Of a stretch of 64,000 bases of DNA, positions 8,507-17,036 are shown in pieces. This stretch comes from Sinosporangium album (GTDB taxonomy: Bacteria; Actinomycetota; Actinomycetes; Streptosporangiales; Streptosporangiaceae): the NCBI RefSeq assembly GCF_900100605.1, contig NZ_FNCN01000030.1:1-64000 (forward strand), in the 5' to 3' direction. Position 1 is the stretch's first letter. Each line of letters opens with the position of its first letter. Position numbers and translations under genes: made by a program. The notes under the pieces were generated by a model that saw nothing but the letters and a program-made list of their open reading frames with translations, searched no databases and was not told the origin of the DNA.

Positions 8507-8675
8507 TTGCTATACGCAGGGTACAGCGGTTACCGAGTGCTACGCACCGGAGATCCGCCTGATCACGATAACGTACTGTGACCGGTGGGCGGGACGGGAT
8601 TCGGGGTGGCTTGTTGGGCCCGGGAGGCGATGGGGTTGGTCTCCCGGGCTTTCGTGTGTGAATGGGTGGCCTGGG

Positions 8676-8934
8676 CTACTGGGTGGTCGGGGTGGGGCGG
8701 TGGCGGGGGCCGTAAGTGGCTTTGCGGAGGAGCCATTCGATGGGGCCGTAGCGGTGGTTGGCGGTCCGCCAGAGGCTGAGGCGGAGCTGGATGAGGTAGA
8801 TGGCCGCGGCGAGGGCGAGCCAGGTGAGCCGGTGGGCGAGGCGGAGGATTGTGGCGGCGTAGCCCATGGCGAGGAGGGGCGAGGCGATGATGGCGGTGCC
8901 GGTGACAGCGTGTTTGGGGAGGACGTCGGTTCAT
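8676..8934 (-). pseudogene. C-terminal remnant of a DUF418-type membrane protein
   Basis: On the reverse strand an open frame after a stop at about 8934 reads HAVTGTAIIASPLLAMGYAA, a long hydrophobic stretch, then LRLSLWRTANHRYGPIEWLL before ending at 8676. The GPxEWLxRxxTYG ending is characteristic of DUF418 proteins, whose full length is about 350-400 residues. Here only some 85 residues remain and no start is available, so this is a truncated relic. Longer overlapping frames on either strand lack such signatures. Confidence 0.5.
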
Positions 8935-9113
8935 TGGCCGAGGTTGAGGGTGCCATTGGGCGCGGGAGAGCAGCGGGGCGTATTGACGGCTTGCTACTTA
9001 TGTCGGCACGGCACAGCCCCGGCCGGGGCCGGTGGGGGTGTGCGGCACCGCGGCTGTCGCTGAGGTGCCGCAGAGTCCGACCTCTTCGGGCGCACGCCGT
9101 ACGGGGTCGCCCA

Positions 9114-9172
9114 GCGCAAAAAGGTCGAGCGCAAAAAGGCCGAGCGCGAAGGGGCCGAGCGCAAAGAGTCGA
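9114..9172. repeat. 15-bp tandem repeat, four copies
   Basis: GCGCAAAAAGGTCGA (9114) is followed by near copies at 9129, 9144 and 9159, the last one base shorter. The repeat sits just downstream of the acyl-CoA dehydrogenase terminator. Confidence 0.8.
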
Positions 9173-9192
9173 GCGTGAAAGGGCGTCAAGGG

Positions 9193-9222
9193 AAGGTCCC
9201 CGTGCGCTCGCACGGGGACCTT
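9193..9222 (-). terminator. Terminator of the glutaryl-CoA dehydrogenase gene
   Basis: A perfect 14-bp stem: AAGGTCCCCGTGCG (9193-9206) pairs with 9209-9222. It starts 14 bases after the stop codon on the reverse strand. Confidence 0.8.
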
Positions 9223-9235
9223 GCTCTTCCACCGA

Positions 9236-10393
9236 TCAGCGGTAGGCGGCGAGCCCGGTGAGGGCCTCGCCGAGGACAAGGGTGTGGATTTCCTGGGTGC
9301 CCTCGTAGGTGAGGACTGATTCCAGGTTGTTCATGTGGCGGATGACGGGGTATTCGAGGGTGATTCCGTTGCCGCCGAGGATGCTGCGGGCTTGGCGGGC
9401 GATGTCGAGTGCGGCCCGGACGTTGGCGAGTTTGCCGAAGCTGATCTGCCGCGGCGTGATCGTGCCGGCGTCTTTGAGCTGGCCGAGGTGGAGGGCGGTG
9501 AGGTGGGACTGGCCGAGGCCGACGGCCATCCAGGCGAGCTTCTCCTGGGTAAGCTGGAACGCTCCGATCGGTTTGCCAAACTGCGTGCGCGAGGTGGAAT
9601 AGTCGACCGCCGACTCCAGGCATGCCCGGGCGGCGCCGACGACGCCCCACAGGATGCCGAAACGGGCCTCGGAAAGGCAGGACAGCGGGCCCTTGAGGCC
9701 TTTCACGCCGGGAAGTACGGCGGAAGCCGGCAGTCTGACGTCGTCGAAATAGAGCGAGGACGTGACGGAGGCCCTCAGCGACATTTTGCGGTGGATCTCC
9801 GGCGCGGTGAAGCCGGGCGTGTCAGTCGGCACGACGAAGCCGCGGACGCCCTCGTCGGTCTGGGCCCATACGACGGCGACGTCGGCGATGGAGCCGTTGG
9901 TGATCCACATTTTCGAGCCGTTGAGGATCCAGTCGCCTGAGGGGTCGCGTTTGGCGTGGGTCCGCATGCCTCCGGGGTCGGAGCCGTGGTCGGGTTCGGT
10001 GAGGCCGAAGCAGCCGATGGCGTCGCCGGCGGCCATGCGGGGGAGCCATTCCTCTTTCTGCTCGTCGGTTCCGTACTTCCAAATGGGGAACATGGCGAGC
10101 GATCCCTGCACGGAGACGAAGGAGCGCAGGCCGGAGTCGCCGGCTTCGAGCTCGCGGCAGGCCACGCCGTATGAGACGGCGTCGAGCCCGGCGCAGCCGT
10201 ACCCTTCGAGGTGCATGCCGAGGACGCCGAGTTCGCCGAGGGCCGGGGCGAGCTCTTTGACGGGGAATGTCGCTTCTTCAAACCAGTCGGCCACGTCGGG
10301 GAGGATGCGGTCGGCAACGAACTCTTTGACGGTGTCGCGGATCAGGCGCTGCTCGTCAGACAGCTGGTCGTCGATACGTAGCAGGTCGTCCAT
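9236..10393 (-). CDS. gcdH: Glutaryl-CoA dehydrogenase-like acyl-CoA dehydrogenase
   Basis: An FAD enzyme of 385 residues that oxidises an acyl-CoA; it is closest in sequence feel to glutaryl-CoA dehydrogenase (lysine/tryptophan breakdown). Typical segments are GDSGLRSFVSVQGSLAMFPI, the FAD/substrate loop CFGLTEPDHGSDPGGM, KMWITNGSIADV, and the C-terminal ARSILGGNGITLEY ... YEGTQEIHTLVLG. The catalytic Glu is expected in YEGT. ATG 10393 is chosen because GAGGAGAGG precedes it. A strong terminator follows. The gene appears monocistronic and is divergent from the PspC gene. Confidence 0.85.
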   Translation of the reverse strand: MDDLLRIDDQLSDEQRLIRDTVKEFVADRILPDVADWFEEATFPVKELAPALGELGVLGMHLEGYGCAGLDAVSYGVACRELEAGDSGLRSFVSVQGSLAMFPIWKYGTDEQKEEWLPRMAAGDAIGCFGLTEPDHGSDPGGMRTHAKRDPSGDWILNGSKMWITNGSIADVAVVWAQTDEGVRGFVVPTDTPGFTAPEIHRKMSLRASVTSSLYFDDVRLPASAVLPGVKGLKGPLSCLSEARFGILWGVVGAARACLESAVDYSTSRTQFGKPIGAFQLTQEKLAWMAVGLGQSHLTALHLGQLKDAGTITPRQISFGKLANVRAALDIARQARSILGGNGITLEYPVIRHMNNLESVLTYEGTQEIHTLVLGEALTGLAAYR

Positions 10394-10559
10394 GGGGGTG
10401 TTTCCTCTCCTCCAGCCGCCATTGGCCTCTGTCAGGGTATTCCTGGTCGAATGGCGGGGTGCCCCCAGGGTTGGGCCAGGGGAAATCCCGATGTACTCAT
10501 GAGTCCTATGACGGCAATCTGGCCATATGAGCGACATCAACCTTCAAGGTGGCCATGGT

Positions 10560-11030
10560 GTGAAGAAGCTGAGCCGTAGCCAGGATGGACGCATCATCGC
10601 GGGCGTGTGCTCGGGTATCGGCAGGTTCCTCGGTGTCGATGCGAACATCGTGCGTTTCGCGATGGCGGCGGCGACCCTCTTCGGAGGCCTCGGCGTGGGC
10701 GCCTACGTCGTCGGCTGGCTGCTCCTACCCGACGAGACCCAGCGCGCCTCGATCCTCCAGGACCTGGTCGACAGGCACAAGAACGGCGCCGCACCCTGGC
10801 AGCAGAACAAGGCCGGCGATTCCCCCGCCTGGGGGACGGAACCCCCGCGCTATGACAGCGCAGACCAGTTCCGGCCTACCGGCGCTTACGGCGACGTGCG
10901 TACCGACTCCATGTCCACCCCGGGAGCGTACGGCGCGGCGCAGCCGTCCCGGACGCCCCAGCAGCCCCAGGTGCCCGCACAGGGGCCGGACGCCGGGGCT
11001 GCCGACTCCTCGAACCCCCGCGCCTTCTGA
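10560..11030 (+). CDS. PspC-domain membrane protein
   Basis: The N-terminal ~60 residues form a PspC domain: KKLSRSQDGRIIAGVCSGIG, then FLGVDANIVRFAMAAATLFG and GAYVVGWLLLPDE, with one or two membrane helices. The remaining ~90 residues are Pro/Ala/Gln-rich and probably disordered. Start GTG 10560 has AGGTGG seven bases upstream and fits the family start; an ATG at 10527 in the same frame is the alternative. PspC proteins sense envelope stress in other bacteria; the role here is inferred. Confidence 0.85.
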   Translation: MKKLSRSQDGRIIAGVCSGIGRFLGVDANIVRFAMAAATLFGGLGVGAYVVGWLLLPDETQRASILQDLVDRHKNGAAPWQQNKAGDSPAWGTEPPRYDSADQFRPTGAYGDVRTDSMSTPGAYGAAQPSRTPQQPQVPAQGPDAGAADSSNPRAF

Positions 11031-11111
11031 GAGGCGGAGCCGGGCCCCGAAGGGCCGACGACCGCCTGAGGGGAGGCGGGGGTAGGACACGACAGGACAG
11101 AGCGGGGCGGG

Positions 11112-12410
11112 TTAGGACGAGGTGGACGCCTCCGCCCGGACCTTGGCGATGATCCCGTCGCGGGACTCGGTCCACAGGAGCGCGAGCAGCGTCGCCGACA
11201 GCAGGCCGGCGATGCCGGCCAGGGCCACCACGGCCTCGGGTCCGAGCTTCTGCGCGGCCGCGCCGCCGATCAGGATGCCGACGCCCTGGACCGCGAGCAG
11301 GCCGGAATGGACGAGGCCGAACGCCTGGCCCCGCCGTTCCGGGGGGACGCACTGCACGAAAGCGGCATTGGCGGCGAGCTGGTAGGCGCCCCCGATGCCG
11401 GACAGGATCCAGAGGAAGAGCACGATGACCAGCGGTGGCCGTACGGCGCACGCGATCAAAGGGGCGCACGTGAGCATGGCCATCCACCCCATCGCACGTA
11501 AACGTCCCGACGGCGAGACGAACCGCGCGAACAAGAACGCACCGATCACCGTGCCGGTGGGCATCGCGGCCATGAGCAGACCAGTGATCACCGCCACGGG
11601 AAGGCCGCTGCCGGTCAAGGTGGCGGCGTACGGCGCGGCGATGCCCTCCGGGAGCACGTAAAAGCCGCACAGCCACGCGAACATCACCAGCGTGCGCAAC
11701 CGCCTGTCGCCGAAGACCAGCCGCGCGCCCGCCCGAGCCGTCGCCCACATGCCGGGGCTCTTGCCGGGAGGCGCCGGCGTGGCGCGGCGCCGTACGCCGG
11801 CGACGATGATCAGTGCGGAGGCGATGAACGTGGCGGAGTCCAGTGCCAGCGCGCGGTACGGCCCGAGGCCCGCGATGACCGCGCCCCCTACGGCGAAGCC
11901 CAGCATCTGGACGGCCTGGTTGGTCATGTTCTGGAGGGCGGAGCCCGCGACATAGCGGTCACCACTCAAGATCTCCGGCAGCAGCGCGGCCCGCGCGGCC
12001 GAGAAGGGCGCGCTGAGCAGCACCACGCAGAAGACCAGGACGCACAGTGCCCAGAAGGGCACCCCCGGGATGGCCATGACCGCCACGAGCAGGGCCCGGA
12101 TCACGTCGCAGACGAGCATGACCCGGCGCCTCGGGTAGCGGTCGGCGAGCCCCGCGAGCAGGGGCCCGCCCATGATCGGCGGAAGGTAGGTCAGGGCATA
12201 GACCGCCGCGGTGGCCAGGGGGGACTGGGTGCGGCCGTAGACGAGCACGGCCAAGGCGACCTGCGCGAGCTGGTCGCCGAGTAGGGACAGGCACTGGCCG
12301 AACCAGAGGGCTCGGAACTCACCGTTGGCGATGACTTCGCTATAGGTGGCTTGACTCTCGGGCAGACGGCGGTGCCTCCCGGGAAGTCTGCCGGGCTTTG
12401 TGGCCGCCAT
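11112..12410 (-). CDS. MFS exporter
   Basis: A 432-residue major facilitator protein with about 12 hydrophobic segments. The loop between helices 2 and 3 reads LADRYPRRRVMLVCDVIRAL, typical of the MFS_3 (enterobactin-exporter-like) branch, with a symmetrical break near the middle. The ATG at 12410 is preceded by GCGGAG. Substrate cannot be inferred; drugs or siderophores are usual for the branch. It stands alone, convergent with the PspC gene. Confidence 0.85.
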   Translation of the reverse strand: MAATKPGRLPGRHRRLPESQATYSEVIANGEFRALWFGQCLSLLGDQLAQVALAVLVYGRTQSPLATAAVYALTYLPPIMGGPLLAGLADRYPRRRVMLVCDVIRALLVAVMAIPGVPFWALCVLVFCVVLLSAPFSAARAALLPEILSGDRYVAGSALQNMTNQAVQMLGFAVGGAVIAGLGPYRALALDSATFIASALIIVAGVRRRATPAPPGKSPGMWATARAGARLVFGDRRLRTLVMFAWLCGFYVLPEGIAAPYAATLTGSGLPVAVITGLLMAAMPTGTVIGAFLFARFVSPSGRLRAMGWMAMLTCAPLIACAVRPPLVIVLFLWILSGIGGAYQLAANAAFVQCVPPERRGQAFGLVHSGLLAVQGVGILIGGAAAQKLGPEAVVALAGIAGLLSATLLALLWTESRDGIIAKVRAEASTSS

Positions 12411-12783
12411 AGGACTCCGCTGACCTTGCAGGCGAACCTGACTAAGAGTGTTCGGTATGTAACCTACGGTGCCCGCTGGCGGCTCACCGCGCAACCCGAT
12501 GCCGCCAAGCTCCTGCAAACTGTGATCGCTGATCATGATACGTCGGGAAAAGTGGGGCATCACAGCGCCAAAAGAGGTTACTCCATGTTTAGCGGGAAAT
12601 TCTCATAGTGACCGAAGTGGACGTAGAGACTAAAAGTTGATCACCGTGGCGTGGGATGAAAAGTCGGTCGCCGAGCGCTGTGTGATCAGTGACGGGGACC
12701 TCGCCGGGCAGGGCCTCGGCGAGACGGACACCCGCTCACAGGACGGGTTCTGTGTCCGGGAAGCGGACGTAGGGGGGCGCAGA

Positions 12784-13140
12784 ATGAGGACTGTGGACAT
12801 GACGCGCATGGAGTTCGAAGCCCTGGTGAGCGAGGCTCTCGACCTCATCCCCCCAGAGCTCGCGCGTGCCATGGACAACGTCGCGGTGTTCGTGGAGGAC
12901 GAGCCGCCGTCGGGCGACCCGCACCTCCTCGGGCTCTACGAGGGCGTGGCACTCACCGAGCGCGGCGACACGTACGCCGGATTCCTCCCCGACCGGATCA
13001 CGATCTACATGGGCCCGACGCTGCGTATCTGCGAGACCCGCGAGGACGTCGTCGAGGAAGTGGCCATAACCGTCGTCCATGAAATCGGCCACCATTTCGG
13101 CATCTCAGATGAGCGGCTGCACGAGCTGGGCTGGGGCTGA
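12784..13140 (+). CDS. Zincin-like metallopeptidase family protein
   Basis: A short actinobacterial metallopeptidase-family protein of 118 residues. EVAITVVHEIGHHFGISDER contains the zinc site HEIGHHFGI (HExxH plus a third ligand). IPPELARAMDNVAVFVEDEP at the start and RITIYMGPTLRIC in the middle are conserved in this family. GGGGGG precedes the ATG at 12784; the ATG at 12799, with GAGGA upstream, is equally possible. The physiological substrate is unknown. Confidence 0.85.
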   Translation: MRTVDMTRMEFEALVSEALDLIPPELARAMDNVAVFVEDEPPSGDPHLLGLYEGVALTERGDTYAGFLPDRITIYMGPTLRICETREDVVEEVAITVVHEIGHHFGISDERLHELGWG

Positions 13141-13498
13141 CTGTTCCCGCGTGCGGCGCTCACGGCCCGCCCCGCACCGTCCTGGGGCGTTCAGGAATTT
13201 CCTACCGCCAAATCTCCCCGTTGACCAGGCGAAATACCGGCTTACCCAGCGCTGTTAGGAAAAACTCGGTCTACCACCTCACTGCGTCTCCTTCATGAGT
13301 GGGTAGTGACTCCGTCAAAGAACGGCGCGAGAGGAACTCGGGAGTCATTCTGGCCGTGCATGAGTTGGGAGCGAGCCCGCCCATCCTCCGGCCCTGGGCC
13401 GGTGGGCCGCGTCGCGCGCCACGTGTGCGGCCTGGTGGGCCACGGCTCGCACTCTCGGTCCGCGACCTGGATGGAAGCCGCTCACTCGGGGGACATAC
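13141..13498. other. Intergenic leader region of the metallophosphoesterase gene
   Basis: No coding frame is convincing. TTGACC at about 13220 could be a -35 box, but no good -10 box is evident. The last bases carry GGGGGAC, the ribosome binding site of the next gene. Confidence 0.3.
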
Positions 13499-15118
13499 AT
13501 GGACTTCACGCACCTGAGATCCCTGGTCCGCTCCGGGGCCACCGGCACGGCGGCCCTTCTGCGGCGTGCGGGCGGGACGGTTGTCGTGAAAACCCTGCTG
13601 ATCGTCGTTGTCGCCCTGGCGGGGGCCTGGCTCGCCCTGTCGGTGGGGGCGAGCGTGCGCACCCCCGTGGGGCCGGCCGAGATCGGCATGAGCCTCCAGC
13701 CCGCCACGCGGGGGGAGACCGTCGTCGACGTCCATCCCCTCGGCAAACTGCTCTTCGACACCCACGACGCGCCCGTACGGCTGCGCATCACCCTGGAGAA
13801 CATCGACCAGGACCAGGCCAAGTCCATGATCGAAGATCCGCGGCTCGCGGATCGGCTGCCCGGCATCATCGAGGAGAACCTCGGGGTGGGTTTGCGGGCT
13901 CTTGCCCTACAGGCCGCGCTCTGGTCGCTGGCCGGTGCCGTACTGGCGGCCTTGGTGGTCTTCCGCCGTCTCTGGGCGGTGCTGACCGGCTTCGTGGCCA
14001 CGCTTGTGGCCATCGCGGCCATTGGGGTGGGGGTGTTTGTAACGTTCCGACCGGAATCGGTGGTTGAGCCCCGCTACACGGGCCTCATCGCGGGAGCGCC
14101 CTCCCTCGTCGGCAGCGCGGAGTCGATCGTCACCCGCTTCGAGTCCTACCGCCTGCAACTCGCCAAACTCGTGACGAACGTCTCCAAGCTGTACGACACG
14201 GTCTCGGCGCTTCCCGTCTATGACGCGGACCCGGCGACCATCCGCGTCCTCCACATCTCCGACATCCACCTCAACCCCATCGCCTGGAGCCTCGTCCGCT
14301 CCATCACCGGCCAGTTCAAGATCGACGTGATCGTCGACACCGGCGACCTCACCGACCACGGCACCCGGGCCGAGGACAAGTTCGTCGAGGAGATCGGAAA
14401 GCTGGACGTTCCGTACGTCTTCGTGCGCGGCAACCACGACTCCAAGGCCACCGAACGCGCGGTCGCCAAGCAGAAGAACGCGATCGTGCTCGACGGCAAG
14501 AGCGCCGTCGTCGGCGGGCTCAAGATCTACGGCCTGGGCGATCCGAGGTTCACGCCCGACAAGTCCGTCGTCGTCGACACCCGCCTGGAATGGCTGCACG
14601 AGCTCGGCCGCACCCATGCCGTACGGTCGGCCGCCGACAAAGCCGACCTCGTCGCCGTGCACGACCCCACCGTCGGCAGGGGTTTCTCCGGGACCGTCCC
14701 CATGGTCCTCGCCGGCCACGCCCACAGGCGCAGCACCGAGGTCCTGCCCACCGGCACCCGCGTCCTCGTCCAAGGCTCGACCGGCGGTGCCGGCCTGCGC
14801 GCCCTCGAACACGAGGAGCCCACCCCCGTCCAGGCGTCCGTCCTGTACTTCAACCAGGAGACCCGCAGGCTTCAGGCCTGGGACGACATCACCCTCGGGG
14901 GCCTCGGCGAGCAGTGGGTTCAGATCCAAAGGCACGTGGAGAGCCAACCTGCGCGTACAATTTCCCAGGAGCCAACGCAGAGCCCGTCTCCAGCGGGAAA
15001 GGCGTCTGGCGCCGCGACGCCTCCGAAGGGCAAACCGCTTTGGCATCAAGGGCAAACGTCCCCTATGCTTCAGAGGTCTCCAACGGAAGACGTCACGGAA
15101 CAGGAATCACTCTCCTGA
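13499..15118 (+). CDS. Membrane-anchored metallophosphoesterase
   Basis: A 539-residue protein. An N-terminal helix (VVVKTLLIVVVALAGAWLAL) and two more helices around residues 140-185 place it in the membrane. The calcineurin-like phosphoesterase domain follows: DIHLN (D-x-H), GDLTDHG, RGNHDS and GHAHRRS, all five metal-binding blocks intact. The last ~55 residues are a low-complexity Gln/Pro/Ser tail, which also contains the promoter of the tRNA operon, and tRNA-Glu starts at the base after the stop codon. Substrate unknown. Confidence 0.85.
   Translation: MDFTHLRSLVRSGATGTAALLRRAGGTVVVKTLLIVVVALAGAWLALSVGASVRTPVGPAEIGMSLQPATRGETVVDVHPLGKLLFDTHDAPVRLRITLENIDQDQAKSMIEDPRLADRLPGIIEENLGVGLRALALQAALWSLAGAVLAALVVFRRLWAVLTGFVATLVAIAAIGVGVFVTFRPESVVEPRYTGLIAGAPSLVGSAESIVTRFESYRLQLAKLVTNVSKLYDTVSALPVYDADPATIRVLHISDIHLNPIAWSLVRSITGQFKIDVIVDTGDLTDHGTRAEDKFVEEIGKLDVPYVFVRGNHDSKATERAVAKQKNAIVLDGKSAVVGGLKIYGLGDPRFTPDKSVVVDTRLEWLHELGRTHAVRSAADKADLVAVHDPTVGRGFSGTVPMVLAGHAHRRSTEVLPTGTRVLVQGSTGGAGLRALEHEEPTPVQASVLYFNQETRRLQAWDDITLGGLGEQWVQIQRHVESQPARTISQEPTQSPSPAGKASGAATPPKGKPLWHQGQTSPMLQRSPTEDVTEQESLS
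15040..15069 (+). promoter_or_regulatory. Promoter of the tRNA Glu-Asp-Phe operon, inside the upstream coding region
   Basis: TTGGCA (15040-15045) and TATGCT (15064-15069), 18 bases apart, fit a sigma-70-type promoter 50 bases before tRNA-Glu. Both boxes lie in the 3' end of the metallophosphoesterase gene. Confidence 0.6.
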
Positions 15119-15191
15119 GCCCCCATCGTCTAGCGGCCTAGGACACCGCCCTTTCAAGGCGGCGGCACGGGTTCGAATCCCGTTGGGGGCA
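15119..15191 (+). tRNA. tRNA-Glu (TTC)
   Basis: Acceptor GCCCCCA pairs with TGGGGGC. The anticodon loop CTTTCAA gives TTC and the T-arm is ACGGGTTCGAATCCCGT. The first base follows the preceding stop codon directly. CCA is not encoded. Confidence 0.95.
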
Positions 15192-15314
15192 CCGGTGAGC
15201 AACAGCTCGCCAGAACGAAGGAAGGTCAAAAGGACCTCCGGAAGACTGGTAAGCTAAGCAAGCCGAAACAAACGGCCGAAAGGCCGGGGCAAACGATCGG
15301 AAGATCTAAAGCAA

Positions 15315-15389
15315 GGTCCTGTAGAGCAGTTTGGAGTGCTCGCCACCCTGTCAAGGTGGAGGTCGCGGGTTCAAGTCCCGTCAGGACCG
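15315..15389 (+). tRNA. tRNA-Asp (GTC)
   Basis: Acceptor GGTCCTG pairs with CAGGACC. The anticodon loop CTGTCAA gives GTC and the T-arm is GCGGGTTCAAGTCCCGT. It is the second tRNA of the operon. Confidence 0.95.
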
Positions 15390-15409
15390 CTCACGGCGAA
15401 AGCCGACAA

Positions 15410-15486
15410 GGTCAGGTAGCTCAGTCGGTACGAGCGTCCGCCTGAAAAGCGGAAGGTCGGCGGTTCGACCCCGCCCCTGACCACCA
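15410..15486 (+). tRNA. tRNA-Phe (GAA)
   Basis: Acceptor GGTCAGG pairs with CCTGACC. The anticodon loop CTGAAAA gives GAA, and CCA is encoded at 15484-15486. It is the last tRNA of the operon. Confidence 0.95.
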
Positions 15487-15505
15487 TCATCTGATGCGCA
15501 ACGCT

Positions 15506-15535
15506 GCCCCGGACGATTCTCGTTCGGGGCTTTTT
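15506..15535 (+). terminator. Terminator of the tRNA operon
   Basis: GCCCCGGACGA pairs with TCGTTCGGGGC around TTC and is followed by TTTTT (15531-15535), the clearest U-tract terminator of the window. Confidence 0.85.
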
Positions 15536-15675
15536 CGTGTGAGTGATGGCAACGGCGTCGCCGTGGCAAGCTGCTACACGTGTGGTCACTCCTATGGCCG
15601 GTGGCGAAGGACCCGGATCAGGGCACGGTGTTGCCGAGGGCGCTTCGGACCGTTCGCGCCGTCAATACCGCCACA

Positions 15676-16470
15676 ATGACCGAGCTGCTGCATGAAACCT
15701 CAGGTTCCGCCAAACCGCAGGCCACCGAATTCATGGCCGCGCACCTCGCTCCACGGGGAACCCACTATGTGATCCCCTGGCCGCGCAGGTCGTGGGAAGT
15801 GCCTGCCGAGGGCTGTTTCTCCGCCGCCATGATGCTCATGATGAACGACGGTGCGCTCATCATGAGCGGACTTCGCAGGTCTGTTCCCCTACTGCGTTTC
15901 CAGGAACTGCCCAGGAAGCTGTCACGGTGGGAGGAGCATCGGATAGCGCGGAGTGCGAGCCGCGTACGGCGGGACTTCCATCTGTGGTCCCGTGATCACC
16001 GGCATGACCACAGTTGTAAACATCCGCGCTGCATTGAGGAACGCGAAGGCCACTGTTCCTGCTTCATCTTGTGGGAAGACAGGAGGGCGGTGCCTGACCG
16101 TCCCGCAGGGCTGGAACGGGGTTCGGCGCAGGAGGCTATAAGGGTCTTGATGGCCAAGGGGTTCATTGACATCCGAGCCCTCAGCCACCTTGTGAAGAAA
16201 GCGTTGGCCGACGGGGACATGGACACTGCGCTGGGGCACCTGGAGCGCATGCGCATGATCGCCAATGTATGCCACAACCTTCCGGGAGACTTCCAGCCCC
16301 GGAGGTCCAAGGTCCGTGAGCGGAAAGCCATCGAGAGTCTCCGGTTCCTGCTGCGGGAACTCGATCCTGGTGATCGTGCTGCTCAGTGGGTCGCGGGACA
16401 GTTGGAAGATCGGGGATTCGACTATGTTCGTGTTCTTCAAGATCGGATCAAGTGGAAGCAGCCTCGGTAG
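15676..16470 (+). CDS. Hypothetical protein with a Cys/His cluster
   Basis: A 264-residue protein starting at ATG 15676 (an upstream in-frame start at 15580 is possible; neither has a good ribosome binding site). Around residues 110-135 it reads HRHDHSCKHPRCIEE then GHCSC, a dense Cys/His cluster that could hold zinc. The C-terminal third is helical and charged. No family is recognised. GC content is lower than in the housekeeping genes and the gene directly follows a tRNA operon, both consistent with acquisition by transfer. Confidence 0.55.
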   Translation: MTELLHETSGSAKPQATEFMAAHLAPRGTHYVIPWPRRSWEVPAEGCFSAAMMLMMNDGALIMSGLRRSVPLLRFQELPRKLSRWEEHRIARSASRVRRDFHLWSRDHRHDHSCKHPRCIEEREGHCSCFILWEDRRAVPDRPAGLERGSAQEAIRVLMAKGFIDIRALSHLVKKALADGDMDTALGHLERMRMIANVCHNLPGDFQPRRSKVRERKAIESLRFLLRELDPGDRAAQWVAGQLEDRGFDYVRVLQDRIKWKQPR

Positions 16471-16582
16471 CGGCGTCAACGCATATCGATCCGGCCGGGC
16501 GGTGGTCGATCGTGCGGAGCGATGCGAGGGCGTGCGGTGGAGTTAGGGGAGCTGAACGCCGTGATCGGCTACATTCGTCGAC

Positions 16583-16858
16583 ATGGCGACGTATCTGCCG
16601 GAGTCAGACCGGACAACCCGCCCAATTCCCCTCACGGGCCAAGAGGAGGTGCAGTTCCTTTTGAATATGTCCCAGTTTGTGAGTCAGGAATTGCTGGCCA
16701 AGGGGACGTTCCGTATCTCGTCCGGCACTGAGGACCACAAGCGGCGGTTCATGGCCGTGGCGAGCCGGGTGGGCGAACTGCTCCAGCGCAAGGTCACCTG
16801 CTACGTGGACAGCCGCGAGATCGTGATCACCCTGGAGGCCGAGCGCCCCGCGCGCTGA
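16583..16858 (+). CDS. Small hypothetical protein
   Basis: A 91-residue soluble protein (LTGQEEVQFLLNMSQFVSQE ... LQRKVTCYVDSREIVITLEA). No family is recognised. The ATG lacks a clear ribosome binding site. It lies on the same strand as the Cys/His-cluster gene and may share its transcript. The 180 bases after it hold no supportable gene. Confidence 0.5.
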   Translation: MATYLPESDRTTRPIPLTGQEEVQFLLNMSQFVSQELLAKGTFRISSGTEDHKRRFMAVASRVGELLQRKVTCYVDSREIVITLEAERPAR

Positions 16859-17036
16859 AGGCGGTCGGCCACGATCGCGGTGACCGCGCTGCCCACCTCG
16901 GAAGCCGCCGCAGAGCGGGTCAACACCGCCCTCGACACGACCCTCTGCGCCCAGACGTAGGCCCGCCCCTTCTTCAAGGCGGTGCCGTACCGGACCGATC
17001 GGGTGATTCTGGCCGTGTCGGCGCGGGATGTCGCGG

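Noticed and set aside
8540-9245. Long frames on both strands (about 230 and 195 residues)
   Set aside because: Neither has a start signal or family motif. Only the short DUF418-like tail at 8676-8934 makes protein sense.
16859-17036. Possible transposase or other gene remnant (FFKAVPYRTDRVILAVSARD)
   Set aside because: A short open stretch with fair codon bias but no match I can name; too weak to call.
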